Below, piece after piece: positions 5,822-5,977 of a DNA stretch of 5,977 nucleotides. The first letter of the stretch is position 1. Each line of letters starts with the position of its first letter. The position numbers and the translations under genes were made by a program. Source of the stretch: Treponema sp. (GTDB lineage: Bacteria; Spirochaetota; Spirochaetia; Treponematales; Breznakiellaceae); contig JAITHQ010000026.1 in the NCBI GenBank assembly GCA_031279925.1, forward strand, positions 1-5,977, read 5' to 3'. Under the pieces are notes generated by a model. That model was not told where the DNA came from and searched no databases. It saw only the letters and a list, made by a program, of their open reading frames with translations.

Positions 5822-5977
5822 TTACTCAACCTTAAACCGGGATACCTCGCGGACCAGTATGTCAATATTTTCCTTGTTTTGTCCGCTTATCTCGTTTACA
5901 CGGTTTACCGCCACATTGATCTGATCCGCCCCGGTGGCCATCTCGTTCATCCCTCCGGTGATCTCCTGCGTTGCCGT
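5822..5977 (-). CDS. Methyl-accepting chemotaxis protein, C-terminal end (5' part outside the window)
   Basis: The 51 visible codons enter from the right edge in frame and end at TAA (5822-5824). The peptide starts TATQEITGGMNEMATGADQI and continues through 'NVAVNRVNEISGQNKENI' to the end 'LVREVSRFKVE'. This is the distal part of the helical signalling domain that carries a methylation-helix-like Q-E segment followed by a heptad pattern, typical of treponemal receptors. Such receptors bind CheA/CheW and are modified by CheR and CheB. The C-terminus has no NWETF-type tethering pentapeptide. The sensor part cannot be seen. The gene converges with the TPR gene and uses the hairpin at 5678-5713 as terminator, leaving about 110 bases of 3' untranslated RNA that contain repeat copy 2. 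Confidence 0.92.
   Translation of the reverse strand, partial: TATQEITGGMNEMATGADQINVAVNRVNEISGQNKENIDILVREVSRFKVE

Noticed and set aside
5706..5924. Plus-strand ORF of 72 codons after the terminator
   Set aside because: It starts inside the terminator stem, crosses repeat copy 2 and runs antisense into the chemotaxis receptor gene. It has no ribosome binding site.

Overview
The window looks like chromosomal DNA of a spirochaete, most likely a Treponema of the termite-gut type. This is inferred from three things: a BspA-like leucine-rich-repeat lipoprotein, a chemotaxis receptor tail ending ...SRFKVE, and a long protein joining a concanavalin-like domain to TPRs, all at a GC content that looks near 50% by eye. 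No rRNA, tRNA, CRISPR array, transposase or phage gene is visible.

Layout from left to right. (1) 1-574, minus strand: the N-terminal 191 codons of a surface lipoprotein with BspA-type repeats; its 3' end lies outside the window. (2) 575-1184: a 610-bp gap that appears to be the promoter and long leader of that lipoprotein. It holds two sigma70-like promoters reading leftward, a (GA)21 / (TC)21 dinucleotide tract directly after the second -10 box, a possible 9-residue upstream ORF with a good ribosome binding site, and two perfect-stem hairpins. (3) 1185-2615, minus strand: a membrane-anchored family-1 extracellular solute-binding protein with no transporter permease or ATPase gene beside it. 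Its predicted N-terminus is partly made of an 80-bp dispersed repeat, so its start is doubtful. (4) 2683-5682, plus strand: a 999-residue protein with a concanavalin/LamG-like domain, a TPR region and a long repetitive tail. The tail turns from acidic to a lysine/alanine-rich, histone H1-like end. (5) 5678-5713: a perfect 17-bp hairpin overlapping the stop codon of that gene, with its T-tract on the side that serves the opposite strand. (6) 5732-5802: a second copy of the dispersed repeat. (7) 5822-5977, minus strand: the C-terminal 51 residues of a methyl-accepting chemotaxis protein.

The genes do not form an obvious pathway. The solute-binding protein and the TPR gene diverge; the TPR gene and the chemotaxis receptor converge on a shared terminator. 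The most unusual parts are the dinucleotide microsatellite at the start of a surface-lipoprotein transcript, the dispersed repeat that lies inside an ORF in one place and in a 3' untranslated region in the other (the two copies flank the TPR gene in inverted orientation), and the two-phase repetitive tail of the TPR protein.
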